Shown here in pieces: positions 9,031-16,564 of a stretch of DNA of 64,000 nucleotides. The notes below the pieces were generated by a model. It searched no databases. It was not told the DNA's origin and was given only the letters and a program-made list of their open reading frames with translations. The translations under genes and the position numbers were made by a program. Source of the DNA: Allobosea sp. (lineage in GTDB: Bacteria; Pseudomonadota; Alphaproteobacteria; Rhizobiales; Beijerinckiaceae); contig NZ_JAFKFX010000042.1 of assembly GCF_017308075.1 (NCBI RefSeq), positions 20,672 through 84,671 of the forward strand, given 5' to 3'. The stretch's first letter is position 1. Each line of letters opens with the position of its first letter.

Positions 9031-9059
9031 GTTTGATTCAGTTCTGCTATAAACGCGGC

Positions 9060-9488
9060 ATGATCACGAGAGAGCAATGTCGGGCCGCGCGCGGCCTCCT
9101 TGATTGGTCGCAAAGCCGGCTCGCAGAGGCGGCCAGCGTAGGCCTGTCGACCATCAGACAGTTTGAGGGCGGAACCCGTCAGCCGATCCCAAACAACCTC
9201 GCCGCCATTCGAGCCGCTATTGAGGCCGCAGGCGTCCAGTTCCTGGCTGGCGGCCAAGCGGCTACGGGCAACGGAGTCGCTCTGCGCACATCCCCACGAC
9301 ACGTGGCCACCCAAGGCGAAATGCAGGCCAGCGCGGACCATGCCCGATTTCAGGCTGCAGAGGCCGTAGACGAAGCTCTAATCGGCTCGGACGCCACCGC
9401 GGAACAGAAGGCCGAGCGCCGTGGAGCGCTTACGGACGAGTCCGAGATGATCGGGCAGGCTCGCGGCAAGCCCAGCTCCGACAAATAG
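9060..9488 (+). CDS. XRE-family helix-turn-helix regulator
   Basis: A 142-aa protein with an N-terminal HTH_3/XRE domain (REQCRAARGLLDWSQSRLAE, then VGLSTIRQFEGGTRQPIP) and a hydrophilic C-terminal tail. Regulators of this class act as phage or element repressors. The ATG at 9060 is the natural domain start. It is divergent from DUF669, and the repeats between them are candidate operators. Confidence 0.88.
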   Translation: MITREQCRAARGLLDWSQSRLAEAASVGLSTIRQFEGGTRQPIPNNLAAIRAAIEAAGVQFLAGGQAATGNGVALRTSPRHVATQGEMQASADHARFQAAEAVDEALIGSDATAEQKAERRGALTDESEMIGQARGKPSSDK

Positions 9489-9610
9489 TGAGGATTGATG
9501 GAGGCTACTTGGGCTTTAGCAGGCGGTTGAACATCTCGGTAATCGGGTTGTGAGGGCTTCGGGGACGGGCGGAGAGTTCGGCCTGCCCGGCCAATCAATC
9601 TGCGCCTCGC

Positions 9611-9940
9611 CTATAACCCGCTCCCGGTCGTCCATGCCGCGAACTCGATATTGCGGATCACGCCTGCTGTTTTCAGCTGGTTTAAGATGCCGGTGTACGT
9701 GTCCGCGTACCTCCGAATGTCGTTCAGCGCCGAGCCGACAGCTACGCCGGCGAAAACGCCTGCGACGCGTTTGCCAAGCGCGCTGAGCGAGCCGCCGACG
9801 GACTTTTCCATCGCCGAAGCGCGATCTTCTAATTGTTTAAAGAGGCGAAACGCCTGGGAGTTTTGCTTCTTGAGGGCGTTGCTGAACTGGGTAGCCTGGA
9901 CCTCTAAGAGGAGGCTCAATTTTTCTACGTCGACTGCCAT
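9611..9940 (-). pseudogene. Truncated phage tail tape-measure protein (N-terminus only)
   Basis: The first ~95 residues (MAVDVEKLSLLLEVQATQF, then LFKQLEDRASAMEKSVG and GKRVAGVFAGVAVGSALNDI) match the N-terminal pattern of tape-measure proteins: coiled-coil start followed by a hydrophobic glycine/alanine helix. Intact tape measures are many hundreds of residues long; here the frame ends after 109. A GGGAAA ribosome-binding site remains upstream. Just downstream on the same strand, another frame encodes a short tail ending NPITEMFNRLLKPK, perhaps the 3' remnant after a deletion. Confidence 0.6.
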
Positions 9941-10114
9941 GAATTTTCCCGCGCCGCGGCGCTAATCAAGACCGATCGGCGCCCGGCCGGCGGGCCTTCC
10001 GGTTGCAGTGCCAGGCTGCGGGCCAGATCTTGAGGCCTAAAGGCCAATAAAGGTTGTTAACCAATGAGTTTATCGATAGCATAAAGGCTCCCGCGTTCAG
10101 TACAGGAGAGCCAG

Positions 10115-10318
10115 ATGCATCCGATTTTAGTGAAATGTCCCCAGACGGGACGTTCGGTCGAGACCGGCCTCCGCACGACAAAAGCCAGCTTCGACGCACT
10201 CAGCATTCGACGAGTACTGACATGCCCGGACTGTGGGCGCGATCATGCTTGGTCATGTGAGGAAGCATTTCTTGGCGAGGAGGAGTTGCGAGGACGCGGA
10301 GCCCTGAAGGCGGCTTAG
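10115..10318 (+). CDS. Small zinc-ribbon-like protein
   Basis: A 67-aa protein with four cysteines arranged for metal binding: Cys8 (KCPQTG), Cys37 and Cys40 (TCPDC) and Cys48 (WSCEE). The start has GGAGAG seven bases upstream. Small proteins of this type are common in rhizobial genomes and accessory DNA; no specific role is known to me. A strong intrinsic terminator follows. Confidence 0.65.
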   Translation: MHPILVKCPQTGRSVETGLRTTKASFDALSIRRVLTCPDCGRDHAWSCEEAFLGEEELRGRGALKAA

Positions 10319-10332
10319 TTCCCGCGCGGCTA

Positions 10333-10368
10333 AGCCGGCGCGGCTGTCTTGGAACGCGCCGGCTTTTT
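10333..10368 (+). terminator. Rho-independent terminator
   Basis: Stem AGCCGGCGCG (10333-10342) pairs perfectly with CGCGCCGGCT (10355-10364) and is followed by TTTTT. It lies 14 bases after the zinc-ribbon gene stop, and the converging minus-strand gene ends at its edge. Confidence 0.85.
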
Positions 10369-10612
10369 ATCGAAACGTCGCCTCTTGCCACGGCTCGGGC
10401 AGTCCGAGCCGGCTGGCTTCAGCCAGCGCCCATAGGCGGTGACGAAGCCAGAATTCGCGCCGGTCCTCGAAGCGCTGATCTCCGCCGATCCAGCCGGCCT
10501 CGGCGCAATGGCCGAGCAGGCCCCAGAAACTGGGCTCGCCGCGCAACCAGCGCCGGGCCAATTGTGACAGTTCGGCACCCCTGCGGCGCGTTCGCCGTGC
10601 TCTCACCGGCAT
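10367..10612 (-). CDS. Hypothetical phage-associated protein
   Basis: An 81-aa protein rich in Trp, Leu and Arg (LARRWLRGEPSFWGLLGHC, then WLRHRLWALAEASRLGLPEP). GGGAGG lies about ten bases before the ATG. It overlaps the 3' end of the upstream minus-strand gene by ten bases, which suggests the same operon as the terminase small subunit. Function unknown. Confidence 0.5.
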   Translation of the reverse strand: MPVRARRTRRRGAELSQLARRWLRGEPSFWGLLGHCAEAGWIGGDQRFEDRREFWLRHRLWALAEASRLGLPEPWQEATFR

Positions 10613-10881
10613 CGCCTGCGCCTCCCAACAGCAGGTCCGAACTCACGTTCTGCCCAGATGGGACGCTCGGGTGGCGCGAATCCGCGATGGACCGAGTCGA
10701 TGTGCGCGATCACCGCCTCGCCGATCTCGCGCCAAACTTGCGCAGCGATGGGTGCTGCCGTCTCTTCCGTCAGGCCGATGGCAGCCAGTTCATCGAAATA
10801 GTCAGCCCCGCATTGGAAATAGTCGGACCAAGCCGCAACGTCGCTGGCCCTAGCCTTTGATCTGCGCCTACGTACCGGCAT
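10603..10881 (-). CDS. Hypothetical protein downstream of terminase small subunit
   Basis: A 92-aa protein with a basic start (MPVRRRRSKARASD) and an acidic helical centre (YFDELAAIGLTEETAAP, then VWREIGEAVIAHIDSV). Its ATG overlaps the TGA of the terminase gene (TGATG), so it is translationally coupled. No family recognised; presumably part of the same phage packaging module. Confidence 0.55.
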   Translation of the reverse strand: MPVRRRRSKARASDVAAWSDYFQCGADYFDELAAIGLTEETAAPIAAQVWREIGEAVIAHIDSVHRGFAPPERPIWAEREFGPAVGRRRRCR

Positions 10882-11234
10882 CAGCGCCTCCCGCCGTAAT
10901 CTGCCGTCCGCGCCATGCGGGGGGCTTCGGGGGCATCCACGCCGTCCAAACTGATCTCTCTCAAGAGCCTCGCTAGAACGATCTTATGGTCACGCTCGAT
11001 CGCGATTTCCGGCCGTGCTTTCGGCTGGTCAAATCGATCAAGGTACGTCATTCCCTGCGCATCGATGATCTCACGCGCCGCGCACACTCGGTCCCAGCTT
11101 TCTGCCGCCAAAACCAGCAATTTAAAGTGATGTTCTTCGAGATCGAAGTCTTTCAGAACGGATTTTACCCATGTTTGAGTGGGCTTTCGCAGGTGTTTTG
11201 GCACCCGGAACGCCGGTGAATCCTTGTCTGACAA
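10881..11234 (-). CDS. P27-family phage terminase small subunit
   Basis: A 117-aa protein with the P27 pattern: an N-terminal basic stretch, then LEEHHFKLLVLAAESWDRV, GMTYLDRFDQPKARPEIAIE and a C-terminal helix (HKIVLARLLREISLDG). Small terminases recognise phage DNA for packaging. No large terminase, portal or capsid gene follows, so this is a remnant or a satellite module. It is the first gene of a three-gene overlapping set. Confidence 0.82.
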   Translation of the reverse strand: MSDKDSPAFRVPKHLRKPTQTWVKSVLKDFDLEEHHFKLLVLAAESWDRVCAAREIIDAQGMTYLDRFDQPKARPEIAIERDHKIVLARLLREISLDGVDAPEAPRMARTADYGGRR

Positions 11235-11286
11235 GGGTTACTCCAGATTTTTATTTGAACCGGGGCAGAGCGGTTGCGCGTTGTGG

Positions 11287-11316
11287 AGCCCGACCGTTCC
11301 AAGGACCGGTCGGGCT
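11287..11316. repeat. Hairpin between CSD and terminase genes
   Basis: AGCCCGACCG (11287-11296) pairs perfectly with CGGTCGGGCT (11307-11316) across a ten-base loop. There is no T-run on either side. It sits between two minus-strand genes and may attenuate read-through from the CSD gene. Confidence 0.5.
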
Positions 11317-11343
11317 GAGACTTCGGAGGCACCCCCGCCCCGG

Positions 11344-11586
11344 TCACCCGAGCACCCGGCGGGCCTCCGCCTGCTCCACCGTCAGTGCGCGGAGGTTCCG
11401 GGCAGACGTGCGTCCGTCGCGGTCCGTCATCACGTCGTACACGAACTCATCACCCAGCATCGGCTCGCGCCGGTCAGGCATGTTGTTCAGGTGGACAAAG
11501 TTTCCGCGACACTCTCGGTTCGCGTGATCAGAAATGCGGCCAAAGCCACGCTGATAGTTCCAATATGTAATCTGGCCAGTTGCCAC
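11344..11586 (-). CDS. Cold-shock-domain-like protein
   Basis: An 80-aa OB-fold protein. ITYWNYQRGFGRIS corresponds to the RNP1-containing strand of cold-shock proteins, followed by NFVHLNNM and EFVYDVMTDRDGRTSARNL, the last matching the usual basic RNA-binding end. I place the start at GTG 11586, with GAGG six bases upstream; the longer frame begins with TTG. It probably binds single-stranded nucleic acid, perhaps in phage replication. Confidence 0.72.
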   Translation of the reverse strand: MATGQITYWNYQRGFGRISDHANRECRGNFVHLNNMPDRREPMLGDEFVYDVMTDRDGRTSARNLRALTVEQAEARRVLG

Positions 11587-11662
11587 TAAGTACCTCAATT
11601 CAAATGCATAACCGCCGCCACTGCATGCCGAAGCACGGGGTCTCAGCGGCGGCGGGCTCAGC

Positions 11663-11704
11663 GGTCGCGTCGGCTAACAGGAGCCAGGGGGCACCGACGC
11701 GACC
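11663..11704. repeat. Inverted repeat with 20-base loop
   Basis: GGTCGCGTCGG (11663-11673) and CCGACGCGACC (11694-11704) form a perfect 11-bp stem in the noncoding gap upstream of the CSD gene. It could fold in RNA or bind a dimeric protein; its role is unknown. Confidence 0.55.
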
Positions 11705-11747
11705 TTGTCCGACTGAGCTAGCCGGTCTTTCACGCCCCCAAACTGTA

Positions 11748-11767
11748 GGGGCGCCCGAAGGCGCCCC
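11748..11767 (-). terminator. Hairpin terminator with UUCG loop
   Basis: On the minus strand GGGGCGCC-TTCG-GGCGCCCC forms a perfect eight-pair stem with a stable UUCG tetraloop, six bases past the stop of the 11774-12313 gene. The downstream T content is low (TACAGTTT), so it may be a partial terminator. Confidence 0.65.
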
Positions 11768-11773
11768 ATTGCG

Positions 11774-12313
11774 TCAGGCCACCAGATCGCCATGAATAAA
11801 GGCGTCGGGCCGGAACACAGCGAGGGCCAGCCGCTCTTCGATCCGGATCACGTAGCGGGCCGGTTGGGTGCCCAGCAGGTCCGCGAAGTGCGCGTTGCTG
11901 ACCGCCACGTCCTCATCCGTCATATCCGAGCCGCCCAGCGCGACGTCGGTTTCCTCTCGCGTGCCGAGCATCGCACCGGCTCGCATGCGGCGCCGATATA
12001 CCTCGACCTTCGTGGTGCTGCCGGGCTGGAGGCGCTGAGTCCATTCCGTCTGCGTTCCGTCCGAGAAGCGCAGCTTGCCGATGCGGACGATCTGGCCTTT
12101 GGCGTTGCGCTCGACGTCGTCCGCCTCAACCTGCTCCATCATGTACTTGACGGACGGCGTGACGAGGACCTTCCGCTCGTGGCGCAGCGCTCTGACCTCG
12201 TCGGTATTGGCGTTCGTATTCGCGGCTATGGTCGTCCAGTTCGATCCAACAGGCTGATACGGCCCTTCCGGGCGATTGCGATACGCCCAAAGCGCCTTGA
12301 AATTGGTGTTCAT
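11774..12313 (-). CDS. Hypothetical phage-type protein
   Basis: A 179-aa soluble protein, start chosen at ATG 12313 after AGGGAA. Distinct segments are FKALWAYRNRPEGPYQPVGS, VRALRHERKVLVTPSVKYMM, an acidic middle and a C-terminus reading RYVIRIEERLALAVFRPDAF. No domain recognised. Its position between packaging-type genes and small unknown genes suggests an element-specific role. A UUCG hairpin follows the stop. Confidence 0.6.
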   Translation of the reverse strand: MNTNFKALWAYRNRPEGPYQPVGSNWTTIAANTNANTDEVRALRHERKVLVTPSVKYMMEQVEADDVERNAKGQIVRIGKLRFSDGTQTEWTQRLQPGSTTKVEVYRRRMRAGAMLGTREETDVALGGSDMTDEDVAVSNAHFADLLGTQPARYVIRIEERLALAVFRPDAFIHGDLVA

Positions 12314-12370
12314 GTCGTTCCCTAAGCAGATTAAAGACGGCGCTTGCTGCGCTCTTGGTATTGAATGCAT

Positions 12371-12699
12371 TTTCTCGGCCCAGAGCGGGCCGCTGGCGGC
12401 TATTTGGAAGTATTTGGTAGGCAGATAGCCAAACTAGGCAGAAGCCGCACAGCGGCTTGCTAAGCCCTGATGTCAGAAGGGTGCGTTTCGATGCCCTGCG
12501 GCCGTCTTACAAAATTTAGTCCCGCGGAGCGGAGAGCGTCAAGGATTGGTGTATGCGCCTGACCGCAGCACGACATCTGGTAGGTAGATGTGGCTTTCGT
12601 AGGGAATTTTCACGCGATCCGGCAAACTTATTTCTACTGTCGCTGCATTGCCACAGAGGCCTTCCCCGCGATCGAATTCAAAAAATCAAAGCCACGAAT
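12371..12699. other. Noncoding stretch
   Basis: About 330 bases with no convincing gene. TATTTGGAAG and TATTTGGTAG occur in tandem near 12400. Otherwise nothing distinctive is seen. Confidence 0.4.
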
Positions 12700-12804
12700 T
12701 TAGTTGCGCGTGCGAACAGGGCAGGTTCGGCGGTTTGGCCGTTGAGCTAGCGATGATCGACGCCCCCGCCCGGCTGCCCTACGAATATCCTTGCTATTCG
12801 CCAT
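12700..12804 (-). CDS. Very small basic protein candidate
   Basis: A 34-aa, strongly basic peptide (MANSKDIRRAAGRGRRSSLA...) preceded by a consensus AGGAGG nine bases before the ATG. The length makes it uncertain, but the ribosome-binding site is among the best in the element. It would be a nucleic-acid-binding microprotein if real. Confidence 0.35.
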   Translation of the reverse strand: MANSKDIRRAAGRGRRSSLAQRPNRRTCPVRTRN

Positions 12805-12895
12805 GAAAGGGCGCCTCCTATAAAGGCAGTTGTCTCCTTGCTTATGGATATGACCGCGTGCGGCATCAGTTGATGTCGCCAAGCGGAGACACTTA

Positions 12896-13159
12896 ATGAT
12901 CACCGGAAATGGCTACTTAAACCTGCCTGATGGGCGCGGCGCTGATGTATCTTATCAGTTCTCCAGCGAATACGACGATCAACGAGCCGGTTATTTGTTT
13001 TTTGAGACAGAAGAATTTGACGACGGCCTGTTTGGCCATCGAATGAGACTGGACTGCGATGACGGCACTACCGTCCTTGTTGTCGTGGTCAGCCGAAGCG
13101 ATCGGCATCTGGCCGTCGCGGGACGCATGATACCTGCAGAGGAAGCTCTGGCGGCCTAG
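12896..13159 (+). CDS. Hypothetical small acidic protein
   Basis: An 87-aa protein with an acidic, aromatic-rich first half (QFSSEYDDQRAGYLFFETEE) and a hydrophobic beta-strand segment (TTVLVVVVSRSDRHLAVAGR). GGAG lies about nine bases upstream of the ATG. No recognised domain. Confidence 0.5.
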   Translation: MITGNGYLNLPDGRGADVSYQFSSEYDDQRAGYLFFETEEFDDGLFGHRMRLDCDDGTTVLVVVVSRSDRHLAVAGRMIPAEEALAA

Positions 13160-13209
13160 TCTGACTGCGCCTGCATTCTCCAAAAGCCAGTATTGGCAAC
13201 GAGGGTATG

Positions 13210-13383
13210 ATGTTCAAACGTGTGGATAGATTACGATATCTCAGTATTAGGGCGCGTGCGGATGAAAGGCGAAAGCGAGCAAAGAGAGACGCTCGTGATC
13301 TGGTGCTTCAGAATGCGAAGATCGTTCTTGCCGCAGAGAACGATAATGCGCCTGCGACGCCTCCACTCCGAACGCTTATTTGA
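13210..13383 (+). CDS. Small basic protein candidate
   Basis: A 57-aa frame starting MFKRVDRLRYLSIRARADE, very basic, ending in LAAENDNAPATPPLRTLI. GAGGG precedes two consecutive in-frame ATGs (13207 and 13210). The AENDNAP-like proline/asparagine motif is frequent in short phage and rhizobial proteins, which supports coding. Confidence 0.4.
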   Translation: MFKRVDRLRYLSIRARADERRKRAKRDARDLVLQNAKIVLAAENDNAPATPPLRTLI

Positions 13384-13700
13384 CATTTCGGAAGTCAGTC
13401 AACGCCCCGACATCGCACTGCGGTCCGGAGATGGTGGCAACGACAACGTTTGGGGCGTCGACGGTGTGCAATGTTGTGCGCCGTTGCCGCTGACTCGTTG
13501 GGTACCTCCGGTCCGGTTCGGAATTTTACGAACGAGCTTTCTTACTACCGGGCCGGTGCGGCCGTGTGAGGGCGGGAACCCGAGGGTTACTCCTGTTGGG
13601 TATGTCATTTGACGGTCCAGCGGCGCTATTTTTGCGCTTCCCTGATTTGCTTTGCCTATGCCGTGTCGTTCCGAAACGCTGTGTATCGCGCGGGGCCAAC
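13384..13700. other. Noncoding stretch
   Basis: Around 315 bases without a supported gene; competing frames on both strands lack ribosome-binding sites. Confidence 0.4.
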
Positions 13701-13904
13701 ATGCCGACGAGAGGCCGACCCACTTCAAATCATGCTGAGGCGACAGTTCACTTGCTATCGGCTTTTTTCTGCCTGGATGGTCAAACCCGGCAGGGTCAGC
13801 GACTTCGGGCAGCTATCGAAGGCCTGCTAGCAGAGCTTGCGTATGCTGAGCAGCCGGCGCCCCCCTCGAATGTCATTCCGTTCTGCCGGCGAGTATCTGA
13901 ATAG
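13701..13904 (+). CDS. Small hypothetical protein
   Basis: A 67-aa frame (MPTRGRPTSNHAEATVHLL... ending NVIPFCRRVSE). The GGGG five bases before the ATG is a modest ribosome-binding site. The centre (GQRLRAAIEGLLAELAYAE) looks helical. Unrecognised; low confidence because of its length. Confidence 0.4.
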   Translation: MPTRGRPTSNHAEATVHLLSAFFCLDGQTRQGQRLRAAIEGLLAELAYAEQPAPPSNVIPFCRRVSE

Positions 13905-13958
13905 TTCGGGCTGGAACCAATTGATCCGCCGCGCGTAGGCTGCCCGGGAGGGGCAGCT

Positions 13959-14057
13959 ATGCTTATAACTGAACGCGTGTGGGGCGTCCTGCTCAGGGTC
14001 GCGATCGTTGCTGTACTGGGTGTTGGCGTTCTCCTGCCATTGGTGTTTTTGCGGTAG
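13959..14057 (+). CDS. Single-pass membrane microprotein candidate
   Basis: A 32-aa peptide (MLITERVWGVLLRVAIVAVL...) that is almost entirely one transmembrane helix. A strong GGGAGGGG lies about six bases before the ATG. Such peptides occur in phage lysis and in membrane regulation; no specific role is inferred. Confidence 0.45.
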   Translation: MLITERVWGVLLRVAIVAVLGVGVLLPLVFLR

Positions 14058-14286
14058 CCCTCGCGCGCTGTGCGTGATCGCGCGCGTGAGACGCAATTTC
14101 CCATGTTAGCGCAAAAGCTCGTATACGCGGCCGTTCCTGCGGGCGAGCGCTCCATGCCCTGACTCACCCCCAGCCGCGCAGTTGCGCAAGATCAAAGCTC
14201 CCGCCCCGCAGGTGCGCTTTATTTTAGGCGTTATGCCTGCGCCTGCCGATCTGAAGCACATTGTGTCGAATTGAACGGGGCTTGGG

Positions 14287-14496
14287 ATGTCAAGAAGAGC
14301 AATGCGACCGCGCTTCGCGGTGCTATTGGAACGTGCCAGAGCCCGGCGCCGGAGGGCAAAGCCGGCCACTGTGCAGGTGTTGCAGCAGCAAGAACCTGAC
14401 GAAAGCCCCAACGATGACCTGAACGGAGGCCAGTTGACTGAAGCTGACTCCCTCGCGCGCTTGCGCGCGCATGAGGAAAAACTGTATTTGGACTAG
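14287..14496 (+). CDS. Small hypothetical protein
   Basis: A 69-aa protein with a very basic N-terminus (RPRFAVLLERARARRRRAKP) and an acidic, probably helical C-terminal half (TEADSLARLRAHEEKLYLD). The upstream region is G-rich without a clean Shine-Dalgarno. It ends about 120 bases before the lipocalin gene. Uncertain. Confidence 0.4.
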   Translation: MSRRAMRPRFAVLLERARARRRRAKPATVQVLQQQEPDESPNDDLNGGQLTEADSLARLRAHEEKLYLD

Positions 14497-14614
14497 TGCT
14501 CGATTACGCGACCGTTCCTGTGGTGGGCGGGCGGGAGAGATAGAGGCGCCCCCTCTGGGAACCACCTCGTGCTACCCGCGTTGCAGAATCGCATTTCGCC
14601 ACGCGGGATTTCAG

Positions 14615-15154
14615 ATGCGCTACAGCTCGATCATTGCCCTCACCACTGGCCTGCTCCTCGGAGCCTGCAATCCCCTCGACAATGCACCTGTCGGCAACGC
14701 CCGCGTACCTGAGCCTGCCAAGTCGGTCGAACTCGAGCGCTACCTGGGTAAGTGGTATGAACTGGCCAGGTACGAGGCCAGCTTTCAGCGCGGCTGTGAA
14801 GCGGTGACCGCGAAATACTCGCTCCGGCCCGACGGTGACGTGAGAGTCATCAACACCTGCCGTCAGGATTCGCCTAAAGGTCCTGCGCGATCTGCTGAGG
14901 CTGTGGCCAAGCCGGTTGAAGGATCCAACGGGGCCAAACTCAGGGTCTCGTTCTTCCAACCAATATACGGCGACTACTGGGTCCTGGACCGCGCTAATGA
15001 CTACTCGTGGGCGATCGTCGGCGAGCCGTCTGGCAAGAACTTGTGGATCCTGTCACGCACTCCGAACGTCTCCGAGAGGCAATATCAGCGCCTCGTTCAG
15101 CGGGCAGCAGGGCTTGGCTACGACGTGTCCATGCTTCGCCGGACAAAGTTCTAG
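14615..15154 (+). CDS. blc: Outer-membrane lipocalin lipoprotein (Blc family)
   Basis: A 179-aa bacterial lipocalin. The signal peptide ends in a lipobox (LLLGAC), so the mature protein is lipid-anchored. The lipocalin signature YLGKWYELARYEASFQRGC follows, then KYSLRPDGDVRVINTC, SFFQPIYGDYWVLD and WILSRTPNVSE. Blc proteins bind lysophospholipids or fatty acids at the outer membrane. The start at 14615 opens the signal peptide directly. It is host-type cargo inside the element. Confidence 0.92.
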   Translation: MRYSSIIALTTGLLLGACNPLDNAPVGNARVPEPAKSVELERYLGKWYELARYEASFQRGCEAVTAKYSLRPDGDVRVINTCRQDSPKGPARSAEAVAKPVEGSNGAKLRVSFFQPIYGDYWVLDRANDYSWAIVGEPSGKNLWILSRTPNVSERQYQRLVQRAAGLGYDVSMLRRTKF

Positions 15155-15161
15155 AGCGGCA

Positions 15162-15282
15162 TTGGAAGCGCCAACCGGTTCCAACCGGTGCCAGGTGCTT
15201 CCAACTGGCGGGGGGTTATAGGGGGTATACACACACACGGCGTTGGAAGCCTTGGAAGCCAGTTGGAAGGCCAGTTGGAAGC
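15162..15282. repeat. Iteron-like array of TTGGAAGC repeats
   Basis: TTGGAAGC occurs at 15162, 15243, 15252 and 15275, with variant TTGGAAGG at 15263, and inverted GCTTCCAA at 15197 and GGTTCCAA at 15177. The right-hand group is spaced by 9, 11 and 12 bases. A tandem CCAACCGGTT / CCAACCGGTG pair (15171-15190) and a G-run plus (AC)n tract are embedded. The array abuts the 3' end of the RepA-like gene, so it is a candidate replication origin. Confidence 0.65.
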
Positions 15283-15295
15283 TGGTGAGTTTAGC

Positions 15296-16564
15296 TCATT
15301 CGAACACGACCAGGCGGCTTCGTTTGCGCGAGGCTGAGCCCTCCGTGACCATCCGGATCCGGCCCTCGTCCATGAGCCGACGCATGGCATCGACGAGGTT
15401 GTCCCGCTTCAGCCCCTTGGCTTCAGAATGTTTCAGGAAGACTGTCGGCGCATATGTTGAGCACGGCGTCGCAGTGACGTTGACGCCCTGATCGGTGAGC
15501 TTCTGCAGGAGTGCCAGGAAGATCTCCTCATGGCGTTTCTCGACGAACGCCAGTGCCTCGGGAGGCAACCCATCGTCCAGAACGAAAGCACCGGCGCGCC
15601 AGCGCAGCTTCATCTCATCGCCGGCGGCGCCATAATTGGCCTTCATCGTCTTCAAAACACGAATGTCAGGATCGACGTCCTTCCCCTCGGGTCGCGTCAG
15701 ATAGATCCGACTCCGCACCGAGTTATTCCAGGCCGTAGAGCCGGACGTGCCCGAACCGGTTTGCATGCCGGACACCGACGGGTGCGAGAGCAGGAGCACA
15801 GCGCAGTTCCATTTGATGGCCAGGCCGCGAAGCATCGCGACGAACTGCCGGACCTGGCCACGCTTGATCTCGTCGCCGCCAAACAAGTCGGCGCTCGTAT
15901 CGAGTACGACCAACCCTGGCTGGTGGCGGGCAACATGATTGTCGAGGCTGAAGAAGTTACTGGTCGGCTGCATGACGCCCTTGGGATCAGGCGTCGCAAG
16001 TAGCGCGTCACGATCGGCCAGAGGAATAAGCCGGAAGTCGGCTAGATCGGCGAGCGTCCGGTCATGCGCCGCGACGATGTCAGCAAGCCTGCGGTGGAAC
16101 TCGTCTGCCTCATCTTCCGCGCCCAGATAGACAACCCGGCACGGGGCTGGGGTGAGCCCTAGCGTCTCGACGCCGAGGCAGGCTGCAGCGGCAATCTGAA
16201 CGCCAAGCAAGCTCTTACCGACGCCGCCATCCCCGGCGAGGATTGTCACCTGACGGGTTGGGATAAGGCCTTCAATAAACCACTCGCGCTGCGGAACCGG
16301 CACGCCGTGCCAGTCGGCCGGATTGACGAAGGGAAGTGGTGCGCCCTTTGGGCCTGAAGGGTCGTTGTCGTTGTCGGCTTTCGGGCGGGCCGCCAGTGCC
16401 GCCTCACGGGTTTCGAACTCAAGTTCGAGTTCTTCGCGCTCATCTCGGAGGATGGCGGTGCGCACTGCCACGTACTCGGCGACGATGGCCTCAATTTGCT
16501 CCGGCGTCTCGTCTCCACCAAAAATCAGGCGAGGACGGTCGGTTTCAGGCGCAGTTTCGGTCAA
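15296..16564 (-). CDS. RepA-like AAA ATPase (hexameric replicative helicase type)
   Basis: A 422-aa RecA-fold ATPase of the AAA_25/RepA group found in phages and mobilizable elements. Walker A is LAGDGGVGKSLLGVQ, Walker B is LVVLDTSADLFGGDE, and sensor-like LLLSHPSVSG and the serine/glycine loop MQTGSGTSGST follow. The C-terminal part (TDQGVNVTATPC..., then LVDAMRRLMDEGRIRMV) looks like a winged helix. I place the start at TTG 16564, with GGAGG ten bases upstream; the frame also opens at TTG 16651 without such a site. It presumably unwinds the element at the adjacent iteron array. Confidence 0.82.
   Translation of the reverse strand: MTETAPETDRPRLIFGGDETPEQIEAIVAEYVAVRTAILRDEREELELEFETREAALAARPKADNDNDPSGPKGAPLPFVNPADWHGVPVPQREWFIEGLIPTRQVTILAGDGGVGKSLLGVQIAAAACLGVETLGLTPAPCRVVYLGAEDEADEFHRRLADIVAAHDRTLADLADFRLIPLADRDALLATPDPKGVMQPTSNFFSLDNHVARHQPGLVVLDTSADLFGGDEIKRGQVRQFVAMLRGLAIKWNCAVLLLSHPSVSGMQTGSGTSGSTAWNNSVRSRIYLTRPEGKDVDPDIRVLKTMKANYGAAGDEMKLRWRAGAFVLDDGLPPEALAFVEKRHEEIFLALLQKLTDQGVNVTATPCSTYAPTVFLKHSEAKGLKRDNLVDAMRRLMDEGRIRMVTEGSASRKRSRLVVFE

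Noticed and set aside
11700-11760. tRNA-like D-arm sequence (TAGCTCAGTCGGA on the minus strand)
   Set aside because: No matching acceptor stem, no GAGC to close the D-arm, and no T-arm TTCGA sequence at the right distance.
12553-12750. 65-codon plus-strand frame in the element
   Set aside because: No ribosome-binding site, unusual composition, and overlap with a better-supported minus-strand short gene.
12690-12770. Second tRNA-like TAGCTCAA segment on the minus strand
   Set aside because: It does not fold into a cloverleaf and lies within a short reading frame that has a consensus AGGAGG start.
15226-15238. AC dinucleotide run as a microsatellite
   Set aside because: Only about five repeats; noted only as part of the iteron region.
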